Notes: a model not told the origin generated them from the letters alone. A stretch of 64,000 nt of DNA from Actinomadura flavalba DSM 45200 (GCF_000374305.1 NZ_KB894093.1:1178001-1242000); one strand, 5' to 3'; counted from the stretch's first letter, positions 8,976-17,523 are shown. Program-made: numbers and translations.

Positions 8976-10556
8976 TCAGCGGCGGCGCCACAGGGCGATG
9001 CGGCGGCGCCACAGGTTCAGGGACGCGGCGAGCCACAGCAGCGCGACCTCGGCGGCGATGGCGACGGCGAAGACGACGGCCCAGTCGCGTCCGCCGCCCG
9101 TCTCCCCGCCGGTGGGGGCGATGAGCGTGAGTTCGTCGTCGCCCGCCGCGTCGGCCGGGGTGACCGACGGGAGGGCGGGCAGCGCCGTGGAGAGGGCGTC
9201 GTTCGCCGGGGGGTCGTAGGCCGGGGCCAGCGCCTCGGCCGGGGGGCGGTCCCACAGGGTCGTGGGCGGCTCGGGACGCGGGAGCGGCGCCGGGCCGTGC
9301 GGACGCTCGGGCGGCTGCGGACGCTCACCCGGACGCGGCCGCGCCGGCGTGCGCGGAGGCGGCGGCGCCTGCGGCGGCACGGCGGGCGCCGCCACGGGCC
9401 TGCGCGACGGGGTCGGCCGCGCGGCCGGACGCGTGCCGGGCCGCGCCGTCCCGCCGGGCACCGGCGTCCCCGTACCGGGCACGACACCCGGCTGCGGCGC
9501 GGGCGTCGTCCGGCCGGGACGGGGGCTCGGCGCGGGGGCCGGTCCGCTGGGGCGAGGGGTCGGCGCGGGCGCCGTCCCGGCCGCGCGCGGCCGCGAAACG
9601 CCCTCCTGCGGCGCGGGCGCCGCCTCGTCCGCACGGGGATGCGACACGGGCGTCCCGCCGGGACGGACGACCGGCGCGGATGTCGTGCCACCGGGACCGG
9701 CGGCCGGTGGCTGCGTCGTCCCGCCGGGACGGGGTTTCGGCGCGGGCGTCGTCCCACCGGGACCGGCGGCCGGTGGCTGCGTCGTGCCGCTGGGCCGGGT
9801 TTTCGGCGCAGGCTTCGTTCCGCCGGGGCGGACGGCCGGTGCGGGTGTCGTGCGGCCGGGGTGGGGGTTCGGTGCGGATGTCGTTCCGCTGGGGCGGGGG
9901 GTCGGTGCGGGCGTCGTGCTGGTCGGGGTGGGTCTCGGGCCGCTGGGGCGGGGGGTCGGGGCCGGTTGCGTCGCGGCGGCGCGGGGGCGGGACGCGTTGT
10001 CGCGCGGTGTGGACGCGTGCGGGGTCGTGTCCGGCTTCGGGGCCGCGATCGTGGCCTGCGGACGCGGTACGGGCGTCGCGTCGGTGGGGAGGGAGGGCAC
10101 GGTGGGGGCCGTCTTGGGCGGGGCCGGGCGGGTGTCGACCGTGACGGGGCCGGTGTCGCGGGCGGTCGCGGTGGCGGTCAGGTGCGGGACGGCCTCGGGG
10201 GACGCCGGGCGCAGGGTCACGTGAACGGTGCGCGCGCCCGCGAGGGTGCCGAGGGGGCAGTGGAGTTCCGCGCCGGACGGCGCGCAGCCTGCGGCGGGCC
10301 CGGCGAAGGCGGCGTCCGCGACGGCGAGGCGCAGCGCGGCGTCCCGCACGACGCCTTCCGTGGCGCGGACGCGGACGGCGTGCTCGACGAGTTCGCCGGT
10401 GCGGACGCCGGGCGTGATCGTGGCGGCCAGGCCCGGCGCGACGGCGACCGCCGACCGGTCGCCCGCCAGCAGCGACGGCACCGCCAGTCCCCCGGCGAGC
10501 AGCACGGCGCCCCACCGCCGCCGTCGTGTCGTTTCGCCCGTGCCCGTCACGTTCAT
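8976..10556 (-). CDS. Secreted, membrane-anchored proline/threonine-rich wall protein
   Basis: A 526-residue protein that I do not recognise as a named family. It has a twin-Arg-like/basic N-terminus and hydrophobic export segment (about 10-35), then a beta-rich domain of roughly 120 residues with two cysteines (AAGCAPSGAELHCPLGTL). A very long low-complexity region of Pro, Thr, Arg and Gly (about 170-430) follows, with repeats of the kind RPGGTTPAPKPRPGGTTQPP. It ends in one transmembrane helix (AVAIAAEVALLWLAASL) and a basic tail. This is typical of a wall-spanning stalk. Start chosen at 10556 (MNVTGTGETT) because GGAG lies 7 bases upstream; longer starts overlap the iclR promoter. Confidence 0.65.
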   Translation of the reverse strand: MNVTGTGETTRRRRWGAVLLAGGLAVPSLLAGDRSAVAVAPGLAATITPGVRTGELVEHAVRVRATEGVVRDAALRLAVADAAFAGPAAGCAPSGAELHCPLGTLAGARTVHVTLRPASPEAVPHLTATATARDTGPVTVDTRPAPPKTAPTVPSLPTDATPVPRPQATIAAPKPDTTPHASTPRDNASRPRAAATQPAPTPRPSGPRPTPTSTTPAPTPRPSGTTSAPNPHPGRTTPAPAVRPGGTKPAPKTRPSGTTQPPAAGPGGTTPAPKPRPGGTTQPPAAGPGGTTSAPVVRPGGTPVSHPRADEAAPAPQEGVSRPRAAGTAPAPTPRPSGPAPAPSPRPGRTTPAPQPGVVPGTGTPVPGGTARPGTRPAARPTPSRRPVAAPAVPPQAPPPPRTPARPRPGERPQPPERPHGPAPLPRPEPPTTLWDRPPAEALAPAYDPPANDALSTALPALPSVTPADAAGDDELTLIAPTGGETGGGRDWAVVFAVAIAAEVALLWLAASLNLWRRRIALWRRR

Positions 10557-10626
10557 CCCCGATCTCCGCGATCCCCGGCCCATGTCGTTATAACCGGATG
10601 CGAGCATGTGATAACCCTGCGCGATC

Positions 10627-10643
10627 ATTTCGCACAGTGAAAT
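10627..10643. promoter_or_regulatory. Inverted repeat over the iclR promoter
   Basis: ATTTC and GAAAT flank a 7-base centre (TTTCGCACAGTGAAA core) just before a plausible -10 TACAAT at 10654-10659. Position and shape suit an autoregulatory IclR-type operator that could also affect the divergent wall-protein gene. Confidence 0.4.
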
Positions 10644-10690
10644 CGAATCTCCGTACAATCGGGCCGTCCGAAGACGAAGGGGAGGCACCG

Positions 10691-11437
10691 GTGGCGGAGG
10701 CCGTACGGTCGCTGGAACGCGCGTTCGAGCTGCTGGAACACCTGGCGGACGCGGGCGGCGAGATGGCGCTGTCGGAGCTGACGGCGGCGTCCGGCCTGCC
10801 GATGCCCACGATCTACCGGCTGATGCGCACGCTGGTGACGCTCGGGTACGTCCGGCAGGAGCCGTCCAAGCGGTACGCGCTCGGGCCCCGGCTGATCCGG
10901 CTCGGCGAGGGCGCCGGGCGGCGGCTCGGCTCGTGGGCGCGCCCGGCGCTGACGCGGCTCGTGGACGAGCTGGGCGAGACGGCGAACATGGCCGTGCTGG
11001 AGGGCGACGAGGTGGTGTACGTCGCGCAGGTCCCGTCGCGGCACTCGATGCGGATGTTCACCGAGGTCGGCCGCCGGGTGAAGCCGCACTGCACGGGCGT
11101 CGGCAAGGCTCTGCTCGCGCAGCTCCCCGAGCCGCGCGTCCGGGAGATCCTGGAACGTACCGGGATGGCGCCGAGCACGCCGCACACGTTCACCGACGCC
11201 GACGCGCTGCTGGCCGAACTCGGCCGCATCCGCGACGTCGGCTACGCGGTGGACGACGAGGAGCAGGAGGTCGGCGTCCGCTGCGTCGCCGTCTCGCTGC
11301 CGGACGCGCCCGCACTGACGGCGCTATCGGTGTCCGGCCCGTCCGCGCGGATGACGGCCGAGGCGGTCGGCGCCGCCGTCCCGCTCATGCGCGAGATCGC
11401 GGCGAGTTTCTCCAGGGAACTGTCACCGCGCGGTTAG
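10691..11437 (+). CDS. IclR-family transcriptional regulator
   Basis: A 248-residue regulator. An N-terminal winged helix-turn-helix (about 5-65: LERAFELLEHLADAGGE, MPTIYRLMRTLVTLGYV) is followed by the IclR effector-binding domain with ANMAVLEGDEVVYVAQ, the conserved CTGVGKALLAQL and GVRCVAVSLPDA. The effector is not predictable. The GTG at 10691 follows a GGGGAGG site, whereas longer in-frame starts overlap the promoter and the divergent gene. It ends in a 4-base antisense overlap with the DUF1232 gene stop. Confidence 0.9.
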   Translation: MAEAVRSLERAFELLEHLADAGGEMALSELTAASGLPMPTIYRLMRTLVTLGYVRQEPSKRYALGPRLIRLGEGAGRRLGSWARPALTRLVDELGETANMAVLEGDEVVYVAQVPSRHSMRMFTEVGRRVKPHCTGVGKALLAQLPEPRVREILERTGMAPSTPHTFTDADALLAELGRIRDVGYAVDDEEQEVGVRCVAVSLPDAPALTALSVSGPSARMTAEAVGAAVPLMREIAASFSRELSPRG

Positions 11438-11796
11438 TCGACGACCTCGCCGGGGACGGCCGTCGGCCTCCCGCCGCGCTCCCAGCGGACGAAGTCGCCC
11501 GCGTTGCGGACGAGCAGCGTGACGAGCCAGAGCGCGACGCCCGCGTCGTCGGCGATGCCCGCGACGGGGATCACCTCGGGGATCGCGTCCAGCGGCCACA
11601 CGATGTAGATCATGCCGAGCAGCAGCAGGCCGAGCGTCCCGACCGACATGCCCTTGTACTCGCCCTTCAGGACGGACTTGACCATCCGGGGCACGGCCCG
11701 CGCCCGCTCACCGAGCCGGGGCTGTCCCTCTTCGAGCGTCTCGTTGTAGACCTGCCACGCCTGCCCTGCGGCGGCGGCACCACGCTTACCGTTCAT
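11434..11796 (-). CDS. DUF1232 (YkvA-like) small membrane protein
   Basis: A 120-residue protein with the DUF1232 signature: a hydrophobic helix (LGLLLLGMIYIVWPLDAIPE) running into VIPVAGIADDAGVALWLV. Function in the family is unknown; members are small inner-membrane proteins. An AAGGAG site sits 6 bases before the ATG at 11796. It converges on the iclR gene. Confidence 0.85.
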   Translation of the reverse strand: MNGKRGAAAAGQAWQVYNETLEEGQPRLGERARAVPRMVKSVLKGEYKGMSVGTLGLLLLGMIYIVWPLDAIPEVIPVAGIADDAGVALWLVTLLVRNAGDFVRWERGGRPTAVPGEVVD

Positions 11797-12070
11797 CCGG
11801 CGCTCCTTCCCAGGGGCCACGCGGGCGTGCCCCCGCACCGCCCACGCCTTCTCAGACGCGGCGCGCGCCCGCTTTGTTCCATCCGGGGCCGGTGTGATTT
11901 CCGCACCTTCCCGGCCGTACGGCTGCCCACGACGCGATTCTTGTGTTACCAAGAGTGATGCCTCCCTCACCCGGCCTGCCAGGGTGCGGCGGTTCCGGGC
12001 GCCGCGCCCGGCGTCCACTGCCACGATGGAGCCGGGGCGTCCGTCCCCCGCGACAGGAGCTGACCAGGCC

Positions 12071-12997
12071 ATGAGCGCAGATCGTCCGGACTCCGGTGCG
12101 CCCGTGCGGGGTATCGCCGCCGGGACGGCCTACGTCGCGGTGCCGCCGACCGCCGTGGACGCCCGCGCGTCCGGCGCGACGCGGCTCGTGCTCGCGTGGC
12201 CGGGGTTCGATCCGCCCCGGTCGGCGGCGGCGCTGGCGATGGCCGCGCCGATGACGGGCGTGCCCACCTGGCGCGTCTACCTGGAGCTGCCCACCGCCGA
12301 CGGGCTGCCGCCGGACGGGCTCGGCAGCGGCACATTCCTGGAGTCGGGGGCGATGGAGTACTACGGCGCCGCCGTCGAGGGGGCCGTCGAGCGGCTGCCC
12401 GCCGCGCTGGCGGCGCTGCGCGGCGACCTCGGCCTCCCGGACGGGCCGGTCGCGCTGACGGGCTTCTCGGCGGGCGCGGCGGCGGCGCTGCTCGCGCTCG
12501 CGCAGGACGCGGTGCCGGTGAGCACGGCGGCGGTGGTCGCGCCGGTCGTCGCGCCGCACCGCGCGGCGCGGGCGCTGGAGGCCCGGTCGGGCCGCGAACG
12601 CGCCTGGTCGGAGGGGGCGGGCGCGCTCGCGGACCGGCTCGACCTCGGCGCCCGCGCCCACGACATCGCGGCGCGCGGCGTCCCGCTGCTGCTCATCGGC
12701 GGCGCCCGCGACCGCGTCGTGCCGCCGGGCGAGATCACCGAGCTGCGCGAGGCGCTGGCCCGCGCCGGGGCCCCGGCCGTCGAGGCCGCCACGTTCCGGA
12801 TGGGGCACGCGCTGGCGGCCGAGCCCGGCACCGAGCCGCGTCCGCCGATCACCGAGGCCGTCCGGGTGGACGGCGTCCTCACCGACTGGTTCCGGGAACG
12901 TGTCGCCGAGGTGACGCGCCCCGCGACCGCCGCCCCGCCCGCACGGGCCGTCCCGGCGGACGGGGCGTTGCGCGAGGTCGCGCCGCAGCGCGGTTAG
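12071..12997 (+). CDS. Alpha/beta-hydrolase fold protein
   Basis: A 308-residue cytoplasmic protein with a readable catalytic triad: nucleophile elbow TGFSAGAA (Ser near 132), acid in IGGARDRVVPPGE (Asp near 212) and histidine in RMGHALAAE (near 244). No lid or family-specific motif is recognisable, so esterase, lipase or other hydrolase activity cannot be separated. The ATG at 12071 follows AGGAG with an 11-base gap; the upstream in-frame extension is low-complexity. It converges with the RlpA-like gene, their stops overlapping by 4 bases. Confidence 0.75.
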   Translation: MSADRPDSGAPVRGIAAGTAYVAVPPTAVDARASGATRLVLAWPGFDPPRSAAALAMAAPMTGVPTWRVYLELPTADGLPPDGLGSGTFLESGAMEYYGAAVEGAVERLPAALAALRGDLGLPDGPVALTGFSAGAAAALLALAQDAVPVSTAAVVAPVVAPHRAARALEARSGRERAWSEGAGALADRLDLGARAHDIAARGVPLLLIGGARDRVVPPGEITELREALARAGAPAVEAATFRMGHALAAEPGTEPRPPITEAVRVDGVLTDWFRERVAEVTRPATAAPPARAVPADGALREVAPQRG

Positions 12998-13605
12998 CGC
13001 GCGAGCACCTGGTAGCTCACCGGGATGACGCCGGAGCCGGTGCCGCCGACCTGCTGCATCGCGGCGCGGGAGAGGTCCAGGCAGCGTCCGGCGACGAACG
13101 GGCCGCGGTCGTTGATGCGGACGGTGACCCGCTTGCCGTTGTTCTTGTTGGTCACGCGGACCTTGGTGCCGAACTTCAGCGTCTTGTGCGCGGCCGTCAG
13201 GTCACTCGGGTCGAAGCGCTCGCCGCTCGCGGTCATCTGGCCCTGCCAGTAGTAGGACGCCTCGCAGGACCCGCTGCTCACGACCTTCGCGGCGGGCTTC
13301 GCCTTGGTCTTCGTGGGCTTGGGCGACGGCTTCGCCGTCTCCGTCTCCGTCGGCGTCGGCTCGGGCGACGGGCTGGACGACGGATCGGTGCGGCGCCCGT
13401 CGCGGCTCGCCCGGGTGGGCGTGGCGCGGGGCGGGTCGGCGGCGAGCGGGGCCGGGTTCGTCGTCGTCACGTCGGCGACGGGGGTGGGGTTCGTGCTGTT
13501 CGCCCGGTTCAGGACGGCCCAGGCGCCGGCCGCGAGGACGGCGACGGCCAGCCCGGAGGCGAGGACCAGCAGACGGGAACGGGACGCGGGGCGGTGCTTG
13601 CCCAC
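12994..13605 (-). CDS. RlpA-like double-psi beta-barrel cell-wall protein
   Basis: A 203-residue exported protein. It has a basic N-terminus and an uncleaved or signal helix (LLVLASGLAVAVLAAGAWAV), then a Pro/Thr/Lys-rich linker (about 40-110). The DPBB domain shows ASYYWQGQMTASGERFDP, TLKFGTKVRVTN and VRINDRGPFVAGRCLDLS. Family members cut or bind peptidoglycan; the usual catalytic Asp (NDRGPF) is present. The start is a GTG at 13605 with AAAGGA upstream. A 433-base leader region lies upstream (described separately). Confidence 0.85.
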   Translation of the reverse strand: MGKHRPASRSRLLVLASGLAVAVLAAGAWAVLNRANSTNPTPVADVTTTNPAPLAADPPRATPTRASRDGRRTDPSSSPSPEPTPTETETAKPSPKPTKTKAKPAAKVVSSGSCEASYYWQGQMTASGERFDPSDLTAAHKTLKFGTKVRVTNKNNGKRVTVRINDRGPFVAGRCLDLSRAAMQQVGGTGSGVIPVSYQVLAR

Positions 13606-14038
13606 AGGGAAGTCCTTTGATCGGGGACAGGACCCCGGACGCCCGGCAGCGGAACCCGGCGCACGCGAAAGGACCGCGCGCGTCGTTCTGCGACCGTTGT
13701 TGTCATGTGCGGTGCGGCGTTTCTCGCCCGCTCACCGCGCGGACCTTCCGCCGGGGGACACGACCCCGGCCGGCGTCCGCCTCTTCCAAGCCCCCGAAGG
13801 GCGCTCGCCCGCGTCGTCGCGGCTCGGCGTCCGGCGCGCGCGGCGCCTGGACGGAGCCGCACACAGCTACCTGACCGTACGGACGAATGCCGATGACGCA
13901 ACCGAACGGCCACTCTTTGTGGGGTTTGTCACCCGTTTTTTGGCGCTGTGCAGTGGATCAGTACCGGTGCGTCAACGGAATTCAAGATCGCGATGGGAAA
14001 TCCATGATCGTTGATCACGCGCCGATCACGGGCGCGGA
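13606..14038. other. Long non-coding region upstream of the RlpA-like gene
   Basis: No supported gene. RlpA-type genes in actinomycetes often carry a c-di-AMP riboswitch, but I could not fit its conserved GGGGAA..GGGUGAA..ACAGCUAACC elements on the minus strand, so none is called. The right part (13880-14030) is AT-richer with small dyads such as TGATCGTTGATCACGCGCCGATCA and probably carries the promoter. Confidence 0.5.
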
Positions 14039-14071
14039 AAAGGGGCCGTTCCGGTCCGGAACGGCCCCTTT
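14039..14071 (-). terminator. Intrinsic terminator of the R2-like oxidase gene
   Basis: A perfect 14-bp stem (AAAGGGGCCGTTCC against its complement) with a 5-base loop lies 8 bases past the stop codon at 14079. On the minus strand it is followed by a TTTT run. Confidence 0.85.
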
Positions 14072-14078
14072 CGCCGGG

Positions 14079-15182
14079 CTACTCGGCGCCGAGCGCGATG
14101 GCCTCCTCGACCTCGCCCCGGCGCACCGTGACCTCCTGCTCGTACCGCTCCGCGTCGACCTTCTCCGCGATCTCCTCGTCCTGCCGCATCAGCGCCTCCA
14201 GGTCGCCCTTGGCGTTGTCGAGCACGCCCATGTCGGCGTACGCGGCCTGCACCTTCGGCCCCCAGAGCCCCACGTCCCGGACGCACGGGACGATCCGGCT
14301 GAACAGCATGGACTGGTACAGCGTGAACATCGGGGACTGTTCCACGTACTCCATGCACCGCTCGACCGGCAGCTCCAGCCGCTCGATGACCTCGCGGCCC
14401 TTGAACCGGTCGCGCATGAGGTAGCAGCCCTCGACGACGAACTCCTCCCGCTCGGCCCGCTCCTTCTCGGTCAGCTCGGCGTAGTAGTCCTTGAGCGCCA
14501 GCCGGCCGAACGCCACGTGCCGCGCCTCGTCCTGCATGACGTACGCGAGAAGCTGCTTGACCAGCGGGTTCGTGGACAGGTCGCGGTAGACGCCGAACGC
14601 GGCGAGCGCCAGGCCCTCGATGAGCACCTGCATCCCGAGGTAGGGCAGGTCCCAGCGGCTGTCCTCCAGCGACTCGGCGAGCAGTTTCGCCAGGTCCTGG
14701 TTGATCGGGTAGTACATCCCGATCTTCTCGTGCAGGAACTTGGTGTACAGCTCGACGTGCCGCGCCTCGTCCATCGTCTGCGTGGCGGCGTAGAACTTGG
14801 AGTCCAGGTCGGGGACGGACTGGACGATCCGGGCCGAGACGTTGAGCGCGCCCTGCTCACCGTGCAGGAACTGGCTGAACAGCCACGATCCCTGGTGGCG
14901 GCCGAACTCGTCCCGCTCCTTCTGGGTCATCCGGTCCCAGATGTCGGACCCGTGCAGCGGGTTGAACTCCTCGGGCAGCCCGGCGACGTTGACGGGATCG
15001 ACCTCCTGATCCCAGTCGATGCGCTTCTGCGCGTCCCACTGCTTGTCCTTGCCCTTCTGGTACAGGTTCAGCAGCCGGTCGCGCCCGCCGTCGTACTCCC
15101 AGGTGAAGCGGGCAGCGCCGCTCATCGGGACGTTCCAGGTCTCGTCCGGCACGGGGGTGGTGTAGAGGTCGAAGGAACTCAC
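14079..15182 (-). CDS. Ferritin-like di-iron (R2-like) oxidase
   Basis: A 367-residue cytoplasmic protein with two carboxylate-rich four-helix-bundle motifs. These are GEQGALN (about 110) with DEARHVELY (about 139), and EGLALAAF (about 192) with DEARHVAFGR (about 219). Two ExxH pairs plus two further glutamates make a complete di-metal site as in ribonucleotide-reductase R2 and N-oxygenase/AurF relatives. The substrate is unknown; no reductase partner is adjacent. The GTG at 15182 is chosen over the ATG at 15188 because GAGGAGG lies 7 bases from the former and only one base from the latter. A long palindrome precedes it and a strong terminator follows, so it is a self-contained, regulated unit. 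Confidence 0.85.
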   Translation of the reverse strand: MSSFDLYTTPVPDETWNVPMSGAARFTWEYDGGRDRLLNLYQKGKDKQWDAQKRIDWDQEVDPVNVAGLPEEFNPLHGSDIWDRMTQKERDEFGRHQGSWLFSQFLHGEQGALNVSARIVQSVPDLDSKFYAATQTMDEARHVELYTKFLHEKIGMYYPINQDLAKLLAESLEDSRWDLPYLGMQVLIEGLALAAFGVYRDLSTNPLVKQLLAYVMQDEARHVAFGRLALKDYYAELTEKERAEREEFVVEGCYLMRDRFKGREVIERLELPVERCMEYVEQSPMFTLYQSMLFSRIVPCVRDVGLWGPKVQAAYADMGVLDNAKGDLEALMRQDEEIAEKVDAERYEQEVTVRRGEVEEAIALGAE

Positions 15183-15209
15183 GCACATGCCTCCTCGCCG
15201 CGGAAGACT

Positions 15210-15242
15210 CCGCTTTACATCTCTTCGTAACATGTAAAGCGG
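15210..15242. promoter_or_regulatory. Long inverted-repeat operator upstream of the R2-like oxidase
   Basis: CCGCTTTACAT and ATGTAAAGCGG form perfect 11-bp arms around an 11-base spacer, 28 bases upstream of the start codon. The size and symmetry suit a TetR-type dimer pair; TTTACA inside the arm may double as a -35. No regulator gene is adjacent. Confidence 0.65.
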
Positions 15243-15291
15243 CTCGGGCACCAGGGCCCCCACAAGCGATCACTGACGTCGGCGCGCCGGG

Positions 15292-15453
15292 TCAGGCCGG
15301 GCGGTAGACGGTGAGGACCGCGCCGTTGGCGAAGCGTCGTTCGCGGACGAGGCGCAGCGGCAGGATCTCGCTGTTGGCCCAGCCGGGGTCGGTGAGCGTG
15401 CGGGACACGACGTACTTGCGGACGGCGTTCAGGTGCTCGGACACGACCGGTGA
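15292..15453 (-). pseudogene. Internally deleted DHFR/RibD-like reductase remnant
   Basis: The minus-strand frame carries LNAVRKYVVSRTLTDPGWAN, the early part of dihydrofolate-reductase-like (RibD C-terminal) proteins. It continues within a few residues into LRLVRERRFANGAVLTVYRP, the final strand of the same family, before a stop at 15292. The central 90 or so residues, with the NADPH-binding and active-site parts, are missing, as is the true N-terminus. It looks like an in-frame internal deletion plus 5' truncation. It lies directly downstream of the VOC gene, so may still be transcribed. Confidence 0.65.
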
Positions 15454-15482
15454 GCAGCGCCGCCTCCCGGCGGACGCGAAGC

Positions 15483-15911
15483 TCACGCGGGGGCCGCGGC
15501 GGCGTCCTCCGGGGGTTCGAGGGGGACGGCCTGTTCGGCGGGGTGTTCGGCGAGGAGGTGGACGAGGCCCGCCGGGTTCTTGATCCAGTGGGCGGGGGCG
15601 TCGCCGAGGTCCTCGATCTCGTCGCAGGTGGCGACGCCCGCCGCCGCCAGGTGCGCGGTCGCGCGGGCCAGGTCGTCGGTGCGCAGGTCGAGCCACAGGT
15701 CGGGCCGGGCGTAGTGGTCGACGCAGTCGAGCCACAGCGTCGTGGGGCCGTACTGGACGCGGTAGGTGCGGGAGACGTCGCGGGTGCCCGTCTCGTCCGG
15801 GACGACGTCGAAGCGGAGCACGTCCCGGTAGAACGCCACGGTCGCCTCGAACTCCGCCTTGGGGATCTTCATCGCGATGTTCACGCCACCCGAGAAGGAC
15901 GGTGCCGTCAT
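15483..15911 (-). CDS. VOC-superfamily (glyoxalase/bleomycin-resistance fold) protein
   Basis: A 142-residue protein with the paired beta-alpha-beta-beta-beta modules of the vicinal-oxygen-chelate fold. Evidence is FEATVAFYRDVLRFDVV near the N-terminus, TLWLDCVDH, DLWLDLRTDDLARATAHLAAAG opening the second module, and WIKNPAGLVHLLAE at the end. Members bind metals, small toxins or antibiotics, or act as isomerases; no more specific call is possible. The ATG at 15911 has a GGGGGA site. The reductase remnant lies immediately downstream. Confidence 0.8.
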   Translation of the reverse strand: MTAPSFSGGVNIAMKIPKAEFEATVAFYRDVLRFDVVPDETGTRDVSRTYRVQYGPTTLWLDCVDHYARPDLWLDLRTDDLARATAHLAAAGVATCDEIEDLGDAPAHWIKNPAGLVHLLAEHPAEQAVPLEPPEDAAAAPA

Positions 15912-15988
15912 TTCGTTCCCCCGATCGTCGTTGACCAGCATCGCCCACGCTAGCGACGACGTCGGACATCCCGTGGCGGCCGCGCGGG

Positions 15989-15994
15989 TAATGT
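15989..15994 (+). promoter_or_regulatory. -10 element of a probable leaderless promoter
   Basis: TAATGT lies 7 bases before the GTG start at 16002, so transcription would begin at or next to the start codon. There is no ribosome-binding site. Confidence 0.45.
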
Positions 15995-16001
15995 CCGGCG
16001 T

Positions 16002-16919
16002 GTGAGGGTTCGGGGGTGGGTGGCGCTGGTCGCGGCCGTGCTGGTGGCCGTGGCGGGGTGCGAGGGCGGAGAGCGGGCGGCGGTGCGGCCCGCGGCGCGG
16101 TGCGAGCCCGCCGGGCTGACCAGCGGGCGGCACGCGTTCGAGGGACGGTCGTATCTGCTGACGTTGCCGGACGAGGCCGATCGGCCGGTGCCGTTGATCT
16201 TCGACTTCCACGGGCTCAACTCGTCGGCCGTGGCGCAGTCGTTGTTCAGCAGGCTGGCGCGGGAGGGGCCGCGCGCGGGGTTCGCGGTGGTGGAACCGGA
16301 GACGGCGGCCGGGCGGAAGGGCTGGAAGATGCCCGGAATGCGGCAGGGCGGCGCCGACGTCGGCTATGTCGGGCGGCTGCTCACGCACCTGGAGCAGCGG
16401 CTGTGCCTCGACCGCCGCCGCGTCTACGCCGCCGGGTTCTCCAACGGCGCGGGGCTCGCGGCGGCGCTCGTCTGCGGGCTGCGCGGACGCGTCGCGGGCG
16501 TGGCGGCCGTCGGCGGCGTCACCATGACGCGGGCCTGCGCCGACCCGCCGCCGGTCACGATGCTCGTCGTGCACGGCACGGCCGACGCGATCATCCCCTA
16601 CGGCGGCGGGCCGCCGTTCGGCGGGCGGCTGAGCGCCGTCCCGGCGTGGATGCGGCCCGCCGACGGACGCTACGCACTGCCGTCCGTCCCGGCGGCGACG
16701 CGCGCGTGGGCGCGCGCCCAGGGCTGCGCCGCGCCGCGCCGGGAGCGCGACGCCGAGGTCGTCACCACCCGGTACGACGGCTGCCGCGACGGCGCCGACG
16801 TCACCCTGCACACCGTCGAAGGCGCGGGCCACGCGTGGCCGGGCTCGTTCCCGATCGACCGCGGCGTCCACACCCGCCGCCTCGACGCCACCCGCGCGCT
16901 CCTGGACGCGTTCGCCTGA
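16002..16919 (+). CDS. Lipoprotein esterase, PHB-depolymerase/LpqC-like
   Basis: A 305-residue exported lipoprotein: a hydrophobic signal ends in the lipobox AVAGC (Cys near 20). The mature part is an alpha/beta-hydrolase of the polyhydroxybutyrate-depolymerase/feruloyl-esterase group: PLIFDFHGLNSS (oxyanion region), AAGFSNGAGLAAAL (Ser near 145), VVHGTADAIIPYGG (Asp near 193) and EGAGHAWPG (His near 276). It probably hydrolyses an ester on the outer face of the membrane; the natural substrate is unknown. The GTG start fits a leaderless transcript. Confidence 0.85.
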   Translation: MRVRGWVALVAAVLVAVAGCEGGERAAVRPAARCEPAGLTSGRHAFEGRSYLLTLPDEADRPVPLIFDFHGLNSSAVAQSLFSRLAREGPRAGFAVVEPETAAGRKGWKMPGMRQGGADVGYVGRLLTHLEQRLCLDRRRVYAAGFSNGAGLAAALVCGLRGRVAGVAAVGGVTMTRACADPPPVTMLVVHGTADAIIPYGGGPPFGGRLSAVPAWMRPADGRYALPSVPAATRAWARAQGCAAPRRERDAEVVTTRYDGCRDGADVTLHTVEGAGHAWPGSFPIDRGVHTRRLDATRALLDAFA

Positions 16920-16926
16920 CCGCGCG

Positions 16927-17523
16927 TCAGCGCGACTGGAGCGCGTCCAGCGCGACGGCCTGCGCGATGACGAGCCGCCGGTCGATGCGCGGGTCGTGGA
17001 TGTCGACGACGTAGCGGTCCCGCAGCCCGAACTTCTTCACGACCGAGAACACGACCTGGTCGCCGGAGCGGAAGTCGAAGTGGTACGGCCACGCGAACGG
17101 CAGCGCCTCGACCCACGGGATGAAGTTCCAGACGCGCCGCAGCCCGGCGACGAACCGGCTGCGCTCGGACCCGGTGAGCCCGCCGAGGCCGGGCTGGTCG
17201 AGGTGCCAGGTGGACGACAGCAGCGACCGCCGGAAGTCCTTGCGGAACTCCCCGATGGGCTCGCCGGACTCGGCGGTGACGTCGTACCGGGCGCCGAGGT
17301 CGATCTTGCGACGCGCTCGGAAGGAGAAGATCGGCTCCTTCTTCTTCTTGTCGGCGTAGAGGGTGACCTTCTCCTTGAACGCGACGCGCTTCTGCTGCGC
17401 GAACGCGACCAGCTCGCCCTCGCCGCCGCCGGGCGACTCGGCGTGCACCTCGTACTGGTTGACCATGGGGCGGATGCGCTGCCGGATGAGCAGGCGGCTG
17501 TGCGACTGGTGCTGAGCGTCCAC
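16927..17523 (-). CDS. LURP-one/tubby-like (LOR-fold) protein
   Basis: A 198-residue soluble protein built of repeating short beta strands and one C-terminal helix. It shows FAQQKRVAFKEKVTLYADKK, FSFRARRKIDLGARYDV, FDFRSGDQVVFSVVKKFG and a final DRRLVIAQAVALDAL helix. This matches the LOR/tubby-like/scramblase barrel often seen in actinomycetes; function is unknown, although the fold can bind phosphoinositides or lipids. The GTG at 17523 follows AAGGTG. It is convergent with the esterase and 7 bp from its stop. Confidence 0.65.
   Translation of the reverse strand: MDAQHQSHSRLLIRQRIRPMVNQYEVHAESPGGGEGELVAFAQQKRVAFKEKVTLYADKKKKEPIFSFRARRKIDLGARYDVTAESGEPIGEFRKDFRRSLLSSTWHLDQPGLGGLTGSERSRFVAGLRRVWNFIPWVEALPFAWPYHFDFRSGDQVVFSVVKKFGLRDRYVVDIHDPRIDRRLVIAQAVALDALQSR

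Noticed and set aside
1..12997. Biosynthetic gene cluster around the glycosyltransferase and FAAL
   Set aside because: No PKS, NRPS, carrier protein or tailoring set is present; the genes are separated by regulators and unrelated hydrolases.
13606..13900. c-di-AMP (ydaO) riboswitch upstream of the RlpA-like gene
   Set aside because: The genomic context is typical, but I could not find the conserved GGGGAA, GGGUGAA and ACAGCUAACC elements in order on the minus strand. A covariance-model search would decide.
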